From Candidatus Rokubacteria bacterium RIFCSPLOWO2_02_FULL_72_37 (GTDB lineage Bacteria; Methylomirabilota; Methylomirabilia; Rokubacteriales; CSP1-6), in contig MGCE01000027.1 in NCBI GenBank assembly GCA_001790315.1, positions 1-8,503 of the forward strand: DNA of 8,503 nucleotides. Direction: 5' to 3'. This document shows, one piece after another, positions 1 through 6,604 of this stretch (the first letter of the stretch is position 1; each line of letters begins with the position of its first letter). Both the position numbers and the translations under genes were made by a program. A model generated the notes under the pieces. It made no database searches. It was not told the origin of the DNA and saw only the letters and a list, made by a program, of their open reading frames with translations.

Positions 1-560
1 TAGGACGAGGTCGTGATGATCTTGTTGAACTGCGCCCGGTAGTTGGCGATGAGGCTGACGCCCTCGATGACCACGTCGTAGACGAGCCAGCGGTTGCCCC
101 GGTGCAGCATCCGGTAGTCGATCGGGATGTCGGAGCCTTCCCTCGTGGTGATCTTGGTCCGCACCGTCGCGAGGTCGCCGTCGATGCTCTCCCCGATGAA
201 CTGGATCTTCTCGCCGCCGTACACCTCGATCTTCGAGATGTAGGAGCGCTCGAGGAGATCGGCGAAGAGCCGCACGAACTCGGACCGCTCGGTGGGGGTG
301 CGCGGCGCCCAGTGGCGCGCGAGCGAGCGCTGGGCGGTCTCGGAGAAGTCGAAGATGTCGTTGGCGATCTTCCGGACCGCCGCGCGGCGCTCGAGGGCGC
401 GGTGGTCCTTCTTGAGCTCGGGATCCTCGAGCACCTTCAGCACCCGGTCGATCTGGCTGCGGAGCTGCTCGATGGGCTCTCCGGCCTGCGCGGGCCGCTC
501 CGCGGCGACGAGCGCGAGCAGCGCGACGACGAACACGAGCGCACGGTGACGCGACCTCAT
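1..560 (-). CDS. mlaC: MlaC/Ttg2D-family periplasmic lipid-binding protein (3' end off the window)
   Basis: Family role: MlaC proteins are soluble periplasmic carriers that shuttle phospholipid between the outer membrane and the inner-membrane MlaFED complex. Seen here: 186 complete codons are present, then the frame runs off the left edge at a point where only a short C-terminal tail should be missing. Residues 1-26 form a Sec signal peptide (basic MRSRHR, hydrophobic core, cleavage motif AQA before Gly27). The body shows the family pattern: ALERRAAVRKIANDIFDF (56-73), FADLLERSYISKIEVYGGEK (99-118), RGNRWLVYDVVIEGVSLIANYRAQF (154-178). The ATG at 560 is chosen because a consensus AGGAGG lies 5 nt upstream and the signal peptide starts there. 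It is the last visible gene of the minus-strand shc-mlaEFDC run, 9 nt after mlaD. HpnM, known from other hopanoid clusters, is a related Ttg2-family protein, so this may equally be called HpnM-like. The general family is secure; the lipid carried is not shown. Confidence 0.9.
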   Translation of the reverse strand, partial: MRSRHRALVFVVALLALVAAERPAQAGEPIEQLRSQIDRVLKVLEDPELKKDHRALERRAAVRKIANDIFDFSETAQRSLARHWAPRTPTERSEFVRLFADLLERSYISKIEVYGGEKIQFIGESIDGDLATVRTKITTREGSDIPIDYRMLHRGNRWLVYDVVIEGVSLIANYRAQFNKIITTSS

Positions 561-565
561 CAGGG

Positions 566-571
566 CCTCCT
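566..571 (-). promoter_or_regulatory. Ribosome binding site of mlaC, overlapping the mlaD stop codon
   Basis: On the minus strand the motif AGGAGG occupies 571-566 and ends 5 nt before the mlaC ATG at 560. It shares two bases with the mlaD TAG stop (572-570). This is the strongest Shine-Dalgarno match among the gene junctions on this strand and it fixes the mlaC start. The overlap implies that ribosomes ending mlaD sit on the mlaC initiation site. Confidence 0.75.
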
Positions 572-1010
572 AGACCTTCCCGAAGATGTATTTGGACAGC
601 AACTCCTCGAAGTCGACGGGCGCCTCGACCTCACGGATCCGGCCGCCCGGCGGAATGATCTTCTCCGATCCTCCCGGGCTGATCCGCACGTACTTCTCGC
701 CGATCAGCCCTTTCGTCTTGATCGACGCGATCGAGTCCTCCTGCAGCTTGACGGCGCCGTCCACGCGCAGGGTGACGCGCGCCTGGTAGTCGGCCAGCCC
801 GATCGACTCGACACGACCGATTTCGACCCCCGCGATCTCGACGGTGGAGCCGGCCTTGAGGCCGCCGATCGACGGGAAATCGACGGTGACCCGGTATCCG
901 GTGCCGCCGAAGAGGGAGACCCGTCCGAGTTTAACTGAAAGGTACCCCAACGCCAAGATTCCGAGCAGCATGAACACGCCGACCGCGACATTGACGCGCA
1001 TCCGTTCCAT
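570..1010 (-). CDS. mlaD: MCE-domain substrate-binding protein MlaD
   Basis: MlaD is the inner-membrane-anchored MCE subunit that forms a hexameric ring on the MlaFE transporter and passes lipid to or from MlaC. The 146-residue product has one N-terminal transmembrane anchor (about residues 8-27) followed by a single MCE domain (about 38-115). The conserved features are DFPSIGGLKAGSTVEIAGVEIGRV (44-67) and KTKGLIGEKYVRISPGG (98-114). A short tail with DFEELLSKYIFG (133-144) follows. It is on the short side for MlaD, with little after the MCE core. The start at 1010 overlaps the mlaF stop by one base (TGATG), and GGAGGT at 1022-1017 lies 6 nt upstream inside the end of mlaF. Translation is therefore probably coupled. 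Alternative: another single-MCE transporter protein of the Ttg2C/LinM type, which is the same family in practice. Confidence 0.93.
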   Translation of the reverse strand: MERMRVNVAVGVFMLLGILALGYLSVKLGRVSLFGGTGYRVTVDFPSIGGLKAGSTVEIAGVEIGRVESIGLADYQARVTLRVDGAVKLQEDSIASIKTKGLIGEKYVRISPGGSEKIIPPGGRIREVEAPVDFEELLSKYIFGKV

Positions 1011-1753
1011 CAGCTGACCTCCGCGGTATCCGGTTCACCCCGGATGAACTGGCGCACGACCCGGGTCTCCGACTGCTGGATGGCCGTCGGGGGCCCCACC
1101 TCGACGATCCGCCCCTCGTGCAGCATGGCGACCCGATCGGCGATCTCGAAGATCTCCGGAATCTCGTGGCTCACCATCACGGCGGTGAAGCGAAAGCGCC
1201 GATGCAGATCCTGGATCAGACGGTGGATCGTGTTGACGAGGATCGGGTCGAGCCCGGTGGTGGGCTCGTCGAAGAAGACGATCTCCGGCTCGATCACGAG
1301 GGCGCGCGCGATCGCCACCCGCTTGCGCATCCCACCCGAGATCTCGGCCGGGTACTTGCCGCCCATGCCCTCCAGGCCCACTTGCGCCAGGGCCGCCTCG
1401 ACGCGCTTGCCCACCTCGGGGCGCGGGAGCCGGAACTTCTCGCGAAGCGGGAACGCGACGTTCTCGAGGCAGGTCATCGAGTCGAAGAGGGCACCGCCCT
1501 GGAAGACGACGCCGTAGCGCCGACGGATCGCGTCGAGCGCCGCGCCGCGCAAGCCCGTGATCTCCACGCCGTCGACGAGCACGCGGCCCGCGTCCGGTCG
1601 CACGAGCCCGAGCAGGTGCTTGAGGAACACCGACTTGCCGCCCCCGCTGCGCCCGATGATGACCGTGATCGAGCCGGTCGGCATCTCGAGGTCGATGCCG
1701 CGCAGGACCGCCTGACGCCCGAACGACTTCTCGAGGCCCTCGACCGTGATCAC
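1010..1753 (-). CDS. mlaF: Mla lipid transporter ATP-binding subunit MlaF
   Basis: This is the cytoplasmic ATPase that powers the MlaFEDB-type lipid transporter. All nucleotide-binding motifs are intact in the 247-residue product: Walker A GRSGGGKS (34-41), Q-loop Gln85 in VVFQGGALF, ABC signature ISGGMRKRV (138-146), Walker B IVFFDE (158-163), D-loop LDP (168-170) and switch His196 in VSHE. The SGGM rather than SGGQ signature and the SRF-like GALFDSMT stretch are typical of the MlaF/Ttg2A/MKL group. The start is taken as GTG at 1753, which overlaps the mlaE stop as GTGA and gives a protein of family length beginning (M)ITVEGLEKSFG. The open frame continues upstream to 2401, but that part is the wrong frame of mlaE and has no family character. 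The C terminus overlaps mlaD by one base. Confidence 0.94.
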   Translation of the reverse strand: MITVEGLEKSFGRQAVLRGIDLEMPTGSITVIIGRSGGGKSVFLKHLLGLVRPDAGRVLVDGVEITGLRGAALDAIRRRYGVVFQGGALFDSMTCLENVAFPLREKFRLPRPEVGKRVEAALAQVGLEGMGGKYPAEISGGMRKRVAIARALVIEPEIVFFDEPTTGLDPILVNTIHRLIQDLHRRFRFTAVMVSHEIPEIFEIADRVAMLHEGRIVEVGPPTAIQQSETRVVRQFIRGEPDTAEVS

Positions 1754-2544
1754 CGCCAGACCGATCCGAAGAAGTAGTCCCAGACGAGGATCAGCACCGA
1801 GGAGAGCACGACGGCCTGCGTCGTCGCCCGCGCCACGCCCTCGGCGCCGTGGCCGACGTTGAAGCCTTTGTACGTGCAGACCCAGGTGACGATCACGCCG
1901 AACGACACGGACTTCCAGAAACCGAGCATGACGTCGGTCATGTCGACGAAGGTCTGCATCTCGCCGAAGTACGTGCCCTGGGAGAGGCCGAGCAGCTCGA
2001 CGCCGACCAGGTAGCCGCCGAAGATGCCGACGACGTCGAAGATCGCGGTCATCAGGGGAAACGCGACGACGCCGGCGAGGACGGACGGCGCCACGAGGTA
2101 GCGCATCGGATTGAGCGCCATCACGGTGAGCGCGTCGATCTGCTCGGTGATCCGCATGATGCCGAGCTCGGCGGTGAGCGCGGACCCGGCACGACCGGTG
2201 ACCATGAGCGCGGCGAGCACCGGACCGAGCTCGCGGATGAGCGACAGCGCGACGGCCGGCCCGAGGAACGCCTCCGAGCCGAAGCGCGAGAGCGTCAGGA
2301 AGATCTGCAGGCCGAGCACCATCCCGGTGAAGGCGCCCGTGAGGATGATGATGAGGAGCGAGCGATAGCCGATGAACACGATCCGGGACAGGAAGGCCCA
2401 CAGCTTGAACGGCGGCGTCACGAGCGCCGCCACGGCCGCGGCCAGAAACGTCCCGAAGCGGCCGAGGGCCGTGACGACGTCGGCCGTGCGGCGGCCCAGG
2501 GTTTCGAGCGGACGCAGCGCGAGTGGAACCGCGGTGTCGGTCAT
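1750..2544 (-). CDS. mlaE: Mla lipid transporter permease MlaE
   Basis: This is the integral membrane permease of the Mla ABC transporter (264 residues, close to the usual length of about 260). The diagnostic MlaE/Ttg2B core is present: an amphipathic N-terminal stretch, hydrophobic segments near 60-83, 93-117, 150-186 and 213-223, and a last segment near 243-258. The family motif runs RELGPVLAALMVTGRAGSAL (104-123) and continues AELGIMRITEQIDAL (125-139), followed by MALNPMRYLVAP (142-153). The start is ATG at 2544, which overlaps the shc stop as ATGA; there is no good Shine-Dalgarno just upstream, which fits re-initiation after shc. The frame is open further upstream to 2823, but only as a shadow of shc. 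No gene for MlaB, the STAS-domain regulatory subunit, is seen between these genes. Confidence 0.94.
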   Translation of the reverse strand: MTDTAVPLALRPLETLGRRTADVVTALGRFGTFLAAAVAALVTPPFKLWAFLSRIVFIGYRSLLIIILTGAFTGMVLGLQIFLTLSRFGSEAFLGPAVALSLIRELGPVLAALMVTGRAGSALTAELGIMRITEQIDALTVMALNPMRYLVAPSVLAGVVAFPLMTAIFDVVGIFGGYLVGVELLGLSQGTYFGEMQTFVDMTDVMLGFWKSVSFGVIVTWVCTYKGFNVGHGAEGVARATTQAVVLSSVLILVWDYFFGSVWR

Positions 2545-4460
2545 GCCTGGGCGCTGCGGTAGACCCCCAGCGCCCAGAGGGGGAAGTACTTCGCGTAGAG
2601 GTGGTACTTCAGATAGAAGACGCGCGGGAAGCCCGTTCCGTTCCAGAGCGGGTCGTCCCAGCCTCCGTCGGCCTCCTGGCTGCCCAGCAGGTACGCGACG
2701 CCGCGCTCGACCACCGATCCGCTCGTCCGCCCGGCGGCGAAGAGGGCGAGCAGCGCCCACGCGGTCTGGCTGGGCGTCGAGGCGCCCACGCCCGCGAACC
2801 CCGGGTCGTCGTAGCTCTCGCACGTCTCGCCCCAGCCGCCGTCACGGTTCTGGTGGCTCTCGAGCCAGCGCACCGCGCGCTGCACGTACTCGTGGCGCAG
2901 ATCCTCGCCGATCGCGGCGACGCCGCGCAGGACGGACCACGTCCCGTAGACGTAGTTCACGCCCCAGCGCCCGTACCACGGGCCGTCGTGCCGCTGCGTC
3001 TGCCGGAGGAACTGGATCGCGCGCTGCGCCGCCTCGGAGTCCTTGCGGTAGCCGAGGGTGCCGAGCAGCTCGAGCCCGCGGCCGGTGAGGTCCTCGGTCG
3101 GCGGGTCGAGGAGCGCGCCGTGGTCGGCGAACGGGATGTTGTTGAGGTAGAGATGGTTGTTGTCGGCGTCGAACGACGCCCAGCCGCCGTCCTCGCCCTG
3201 CATGCCGAGAAACCACCCGAGCCCGCGCTCCTTCGCCGCACGCACCGCGGCGGGATCGAGGCCCTGCACCTTCTCGAGCGCCATCAGCACCATCGCGGTG
3301 TCGTCGAGGTCCGGGTAGAAGTCGTTGTGGTACTGGAACGCCCAGCCGCCGGGCTGCACGTGCGGCCGCTTGAGTTGCCAGTCCCCGGGCACCAGGACCT
3401 GCCGGGCCATGAGCCACTCGGTGGCGCGCTGGAGTCGCGGGTGATCGGGCGCCACGCCGGACTCCAGGAGGGCGTTGATCGCGAGGGCGGTGTCCCACAC
3501 GGGCGAGGGGCAGGGCTGGTAGTGGAGCTCGTCGTCCTGCTCCACCGCGAGCGCCTCGATCTCCTTCACCTGTCCGAGGACGAGCGGGTGATCGTCCGGG
3601 TAGCCGAGCAGCCGCATCGCGAGGATGGAGTTGGCCATCGCGGGGTAGATGCCGCCGAGGCCCCCCGGCACCGCCAGGCGCTCCTCGAGCCAGACGCGCG
3701 CGGCGTCGATCGCGCGCTTGCGGAGCGGGCGCGGGGAGAACTGCTCCCAGATCTTGAGCCCGTCGTCCACCGCGATGAAGAAGTTCTTCCAGAAGAGCTT
3801 GCGCCAGCTGAACGGCTCCGGCACACGGGGGAAGCGCAGGCTCGTCTTCTCGCGCGGCTCGGGCCAGAGCTCGTCGAGCCTCTGGTGCGGCGGCAGCCAC
3901 TTGACCGGCTTGCGGTCCATGATGATCAGGAGCGGGACGATGACCGCCCGCGACCAGTAGGACACCTCGTAGATGTTGAAGAGGAAGAACGGCCGCGGGA
4001 GCAGCATGATCTCCGCGGGCATCGTCGGCACGCCGTTCCAGTCGTACTCGCCGAAGAGCGCCAGCAGGATCTTGGTGAAGACGTTGGCCTTGACCGGCCC
4101 CCCCAGCTCGCGGATCCTCTCGCGCGCGATGACGAGCGCCGGATCGTCGGGGTCGACGCCGGCCATCTTCATGGCGAAGTAGGCCTTGATGGTCGCCGAG
4201 AGGTTGATGGGCCCGGCCTCGAAGAGATTCCAGCCGCCGTCCGGCAGCTGTCGGCGGCGGAGGTAGCGGACGATCCTGGCTTCCCGGTCGCGGTTGACGC
4301 TGTCGGTCAGGTGCCCGAGCAGCAGCTGCTCGGAGCTGATCGTCGTGTCCGCCTCGAGCGCGCCGACCCAATGGCCGTCGGGCCTCTGGACTGACAGAAG
4401 GTAGGCCTGCCCGCGAGCAATGGCCTCGTTGAGCCCGGTCACGACCCGTGATGGTAACAT
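2541..4460 (-). CDS. shc: Squalene-hopene cyclase
   Basis: This class II triterpene cyclase converts squalene to hopene (diploptene) and diplopterol; it is a monotopic inner-membrane enzyme. The product is 639 residues, full length for the family. The catalytic acid motif DxDDTA is intact as DLDDTA (384-389). Several QW-type repeats are visible: QRPDGHW (25-31), QLPDGGW (71-77), QGEDGGW (421-427), QRHDGPW (489-495), QNRDGGWGE (537-545) and QEADGGW (595-601). The C-terminal signature NGTGFPRVFYLKYHLY (607-622) and FPLWALGVY (626-634) is typical. The start is ATG at 4460, giving MLPSRVVTGLNEAI, just before the family's usual N-terminal helix. Upstream sequence in this frame belongs to the divergent gene and no clear ribosome site is seen. 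The stop overlaps the mlaE ATG by 4 nt. It is the first gene of the minus-strand set and faces the carotenoid-hydratase-like gene across 30 bp. Confidence 0.97.
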   Translation of the reverse strand: MLPSRVVTGLNEAIARGQAYLLSVQRPDGHWVGALEADTTISSEQLLLGHLTDSVNRDREARIVRYLRRRQLPDGGWNLFEAGPINLSATIKAYFAMKMAGVDPDDPALVIARERIRELGGPVKANVFTKILLALFGEYDWNGVPTMPAEIMLLPRPFFLFNIYEVSYWSRAVIVPLLIIMDRKPVKWLPPHQRLDELWPEPREKTSLRFPRVPEPFSWRKLFWKNFFIAVDDGLKIWEQFSPRPLRKRAIDAARVWLEERLAVPGGLGGIYPAMANSILAMRLLGYPDDHPLVLGQVKEIEALAVEQDDELHYQPCPSPVWDTALAINALLESGVAPDHPRLQRATEWLMARQVLVPGDWQLKRPHVQPGGWAFQYHNDFYPDLDDTAMVLMALEKVQGLDPAAVRAAKERGLGWFLGMQGEDGGWASFDADNNHLYLNNIPFADHGALLDPPTEDLTGRGLELLGTLGYRKDSEAAQRAIQFLRQTQRHDGPWYGRWGVNYVYGTWSVLRGVAAIGEDLRHEYVQRAVRWLESHQNRDGGWGETCESYDDPGFAGVGASTPSQTAWALLALFAAGRTSGSVVERGVAYLLGSQEADGGWDDPLWNGTGFPRVFYLKYHLYAKYFPLWALGVYRSAQA

Positions 4461-4490
4461 GCTGACCGGGCAACGGAAACGCCCTTCATC
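4461..4490. promoter_or_regulatory. 30-bp divergent gap between shc and the CruF-like gene
   Basis: This is all the non-coding DNA between the start codons of the two oppositely oriented gene sets. It is too short to hold two complete sigma-70 promoters, so at least one must lie inside the 5' coding part of the opposite gene, unless a start codon is misassigned. It contains one small dyad, GGGC at 4468-4471 and GCCC at 4481-4484 with a 9-nt centre, which could be an operator or chance in G+C-rich DNA. I see no convincing -35/-10 pair on either strand. The call rests on gene geometry, not on recognised motifs. Confidence 0.35.
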
Positions 4491-5234
4491 ATGGACCTCG
4501 TGATCGGCACCCTGATCCTCCGCCCGTACGTGTTCATTTTCCTCGGGATCTTCCTGATCGCCGGCGCCCTCGATCTCGGCTGGCGTCGGGCCGTCCTCTT
4601 CGGCGCCATCGTGGGACCCGTGGCGTGGCTCGCCGAGTTCTCGTCCACCCGCACCGGCGTGCCGTTCGGCCTCTACCACTACACGGGCCTGACCCGCGGC
4701 CGCGAGATCTACGTCGCCGACGTGCCGCTCATGGACGCGGCCTCGTTCCCGTTCCTCGCCTACGCGGCCTTTTGCCTGGCGCGCAGAGCGCTCGCGCCGT
4801 GGCGGCCGTCCCGGCCGACGCTGGCGCTCGCGGCCGGACTGCTGATGACGGCGCTCGACGTGGTGATCGACCCGCTGGCCGTCCGGGGCGACCGCTGGTT
4901 CCTCGGGCGCATCTTCTACTATCCGGCCGGCGGGGTGTACTTCGGCGTGCCGCCCTCGAACTTCGCGGGCTGGGCGCTGGTCGGCGTGGTGGCGGTGGGG
5001 TTCTACCTGCTCGTCGCCGGCACCCACGAGGGACGCCGCGTCTGGCCCGGTGTCGCGTTATACTACGCGGTGTTGGCGTTCAACCTCGCCGTCACCGCGT
5101 GGATCGGCGAGTGGACGCTCGTCGGGGTCGGCGCGACGCTGCACGTCGGGCTGGCTCTGGCGCTGCTCTACGTTCACGCGCAGGCCCGGCGGGTCGCCGG
5201 AGCTCTGAGAACAGGGGAAGTCAACCCCGTATGA
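4491..5234 (+). CDS. CruF/DUF422-family carotenoid hydratase-like membrane protein
   Basis: The product belongs to the family annotated 'carotenoid biosynthesis protein' (DUF422), whose characterised members include CruF, which hydrates terminal double bonds of acyclic carotenoids. It has 247 residues with about seven hydrophobic segments (roughly 10-28, 33-50, 84-101, 108-126, 160-176, 186-204, 209-229). Family motifs are visible: WLAEFSSTRTGVPFGLYHYT (46-65), DVPLMDAASFPFLAYA (77-92), ALDVVIDPLAV (121-131) and YYPAGGVYFGVPPSNFAGW (143-161). The conserved acidic residues Glu49, Asp82, Asp123 and Asp127 are candidates for the active site. The ATG at 4491 gives a product starting directly at the first membrane segment; ribosome site signals are weak. 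It overlaps hpnH by 4 nt (ATGA), so it is co-transcribed with hopanoid genes. No other carotenoid gene is in the window, so the substrate may be a carotenoid or another polyisoprenoid; that is inference. Confidence 0.8.
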   Translation: MDLVIGTLILRPYVFIFLGIFLIAGALDLGWRRAVLFGAIVGPVAWLAEFSSTRTGVPFGLYHYTGLTRGREIYVADVPLMDAASFPFLAYAAFCLARRALAPWRPSRPTLALAAGLLMTALDVVIDPLAVRGDRWFLGRIFYYPAGGVYFGVPPSNFAGWALVGVVAVGFYLLVAGTHEGRRVWPGVALYYAVLAFNLAVTAWIGEWTLVGVGATLHVGLALALLYVHAQARRVAGALRTGEVNPV

Positions 5235-6253
5235 GCGTGCCGTTCTCGCAGATGTGGACGGTGGCGTCGTATGTCGTCACCCAGCGGTTGCGTGGCCGCC
5301 GGCGCTACCCGCTCGTGCTCCAGCTCGAGCCGCTCTTCCGCTGCAACCTGGCGTGCGCGGGCTGCGGCAAGATCCAGTACCCGGCACAGATCCTCCGCAA
5401 GCACCTCGCCGTCGAGCAGTGTGTGGCCGCCGTCGAGGAGTGCGGGGCGCCGATGGTGGCGATTCCCGGCGGCGAGCCGCTCATGTACCCGGAGATCGGC
5501 CGGCTCGTCCGCGAGCTCGTCGCGCGGAAGCGGTACGTGTATCTCTGCACCAACGCGATCCTCCTCAAGGAGAAGCTGCAGGAGGACGTCTTCGTGCCGT
5601 CCAAGTTCCTGAGCTTCAGCGTGCACATGGACGGCGTCCGCGAGGATCACGACGAGGCCGTGTGCCGCGACGGCGTCTTCGACCAGGCCGTCGAGGGGAT
5701 CCGCGAGGCGGTACGGCGCGGCTTCCGCGTCACGACCAACAGCACGCTCTTCGACGGCGCCGATCCGCTCCGGATGCGGCGCTTCTTCGACGAGATGATG
5801 GCCCTCGGCGTCGAAGGGATGATGGTCTCTCCGGGCTACAGCTACTCGAAGGCTCCCGACCAGGAGCATTTCCTCCGCCGGCAACGGGCGCACGAGCTGT
5901 TCTCGCAGATGCTCTCGAGCCCGAAGCGGCAGTGGAGGTTCAACCAGTCGCCGCTGTTCCTGCAGTTCCTCATGGGCAAGCAGGACTTCGAGTGCACGCC
6001 GTGGGGCATCCCGACGTACAACATGTTCGGCTGGCAGCGGCCCTGCTACCTGCTCCAGGAGGGATACGCGAAGACGTTCGCCGAGCTCATGGAGACCACG
6101 AAGTGGGACCACTATGGACGGCGCAGCGGCAACGACAAGTGCCGTGACTGCATGGTCCACTGCGGCTACGAGCCCTCCGCCGTGAACCACACCTTCACCT
6201 CGTGGCGCGGGTTGCGGGACGCCGCGGTCGCCACCCTCACGGGCAGGCTCTAG
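5231..6253 (+). CDS. hpnH: Hopanoid biosynthesis radical SAM protein HpnH (adenosylhopane synthase)
   Basis: HpnH performs the first side-chain step of extended hopanoids: a 5'-deoxyadenosyl radical made from S-adenosylmethionine adds to diploptene to give adenosylhopane. The 340-residue product has the radical SAM cluster motif CxxxCxxC at Cys38, Cys42 and Cys45 (CNLACAGC) and the SAM-binding GGEP at 80-83. The HpnH-type lead-in LVLQLEPLFRCNLACAGCGK (28-47) is clear. The C-terminal region characteristic of the family carries conserved cysteines at 255 (ECTPWGIPTYNMFGW), 272, 304, 307 and 311 (KCRDCMVHCGYEP). The start ATG at 5231 overlaps the preceding stop, with AGGGGAAG at 5213-5220 about 10 nt upstream. 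The next gene starts 3 nt after the stop. Nothing is missing compared with the family. Confidence 0.96.
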   Translation: MSVPFSQMWTVASYVVTQRLRGRRRYPLVLQLEPLFRCNLACAGCGKIQYPAQILRKHLAVEQCVAAVEECGAPMVAIPGGEPLMYPEIGRLVRELVARKRYVYLCTNAILLKEKLQEDVFVPSKFLSFSVHMDGVREDHDEAVCRDGVFDQAVEGIREAVRRGFRVTTNSTLFDGADPLRMRRFFDEMMALGVEGMMVSPGYSYSKAPDQEHFLRRQRAHELFSQMLSSPKRQWRFNQSPLFLQFLMGKQDFECTPWGIPTYNMFGWQRPCYLLQEGYAKTFAELMETTKWDHYGRRSGNDKCRDCMVHCGYEPSAVNHTFTSWRGLRDAAVATLTGRL

Positions 6254-6256
6254 ACG

Positions 6257-6604
6257 ATGCCGAAGGAGGCCGCCCTCGAGGGCTTCACACCGCAGATCGG
6301 CACCGAGGTCACGCTCGAGCAGCTCGTCGAGCGGGCGTTCGACTACCGGGGCAACGTCACCGTCATCCGTCGCGACGGCTCCTCGGTCGAGGGCTACCTG
6401 TTCAATCGCAATCGGGACGTCGCTGACCCGTTCGTGGAGATGTTCGACAAGGACGGCCACGGCCCCTTGACGATCCTCTACGGCGACATCCGCACCATCC
6501 GGTTCACCGGCAAGGACACTGCGGCCGGCAACTCCTACGCCGCCTGGCTCCGCGCGAAGGAAGCGGCGAAGAAGGCCTCCGTTCCGCCCGCCGCTGACGC
6601 GTGA
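6257..6604 (+). CDS. Unrecognised 115-aa protein between hpnH and hpnG, possible small beta-barrel
   Basis: I do not recognise this family. It is very probably real: it starts 3 nt after hpnH, ends in a 4-nt GTGA overlap with hpnG, and fills the space between two enzymes acting in sequence. The acidic N-terminal part (1-30) is predicted mixed helix. The centre (32-84) alternates strands and turns: GNVTVIRRDGSSVEGYLFNR (32-51), then PFVEMFD, then GPLTILYGDIRTIRFTG (69-85). This 'rDGs.veGyl' plus later 'I.fdI..I.f' layout recalls Sm-like or SH3-like small barrels. A segment GKDTAAGNSYAAWLRAKEAAKKA (85-107) follows and looks like an amphipathic helix. There is no signal peptide or membrane segment, so it is probably cytoplasmic. 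No clear ribosome site precedes the ATG; an AGGAGG at 6264-6269 lies after it, with no usable start behind. Possible roles are a scaffold or regulator of the HpnH-to-HpnG handover; this is inference. Confidence 0.82.
   Translation: MPKEAALEGFTPQIGTEVTLEQLVERAFDYRGNVTVIRRDGSSVEGYLFNRNRDVADPFVEMFDKDGHGPLTILYGDIRTIRFTGKDTAAGNSYAAWLRAKEAAKKASVPPAADA

Noticed and set aside
1753..2401. N-terminal extension of mlaF up to 2401
   Set aside because: The extra part is the wrong frame of mlaE, Arg/His-rich and unlike any ABC protein; GTG at 1753 gives the normal length and overlaps the mlaE stop.
2523..4394. 623-codon open frame on the plus strand opposite shc
   Set aside because: It is the antisense shadow of a full-length, motif-complete shc. 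Strong G/C third-position bias removes stops on the other strand, and its translation is low-complexity Arg/Glu/Leu-rich without family character.
4429..4460. Possible plus-strand promoter (TTGAGC near 4429, TAACAT at 4455) for the CruF-like operon
   Set aside because: Spacing of 20 bp and weak -10 match; it lies inside the shc coding start and is no better than chance.
4461..5027. N-terminal extension of shc up to 5027
   Set aside because: It runs antisense through the CruF-like gene, is hydrophilic low-complexity sequence, and the protein from 4460 already has full family length.
6264..6269. AGGAGG inside the 115-aa gene as a ribosome site for a shorter product
   Set aside because: No ATG, GTG or TTG in frame follows at a workable distance; probably coincidence from the Lys-Glu-Ala codons.
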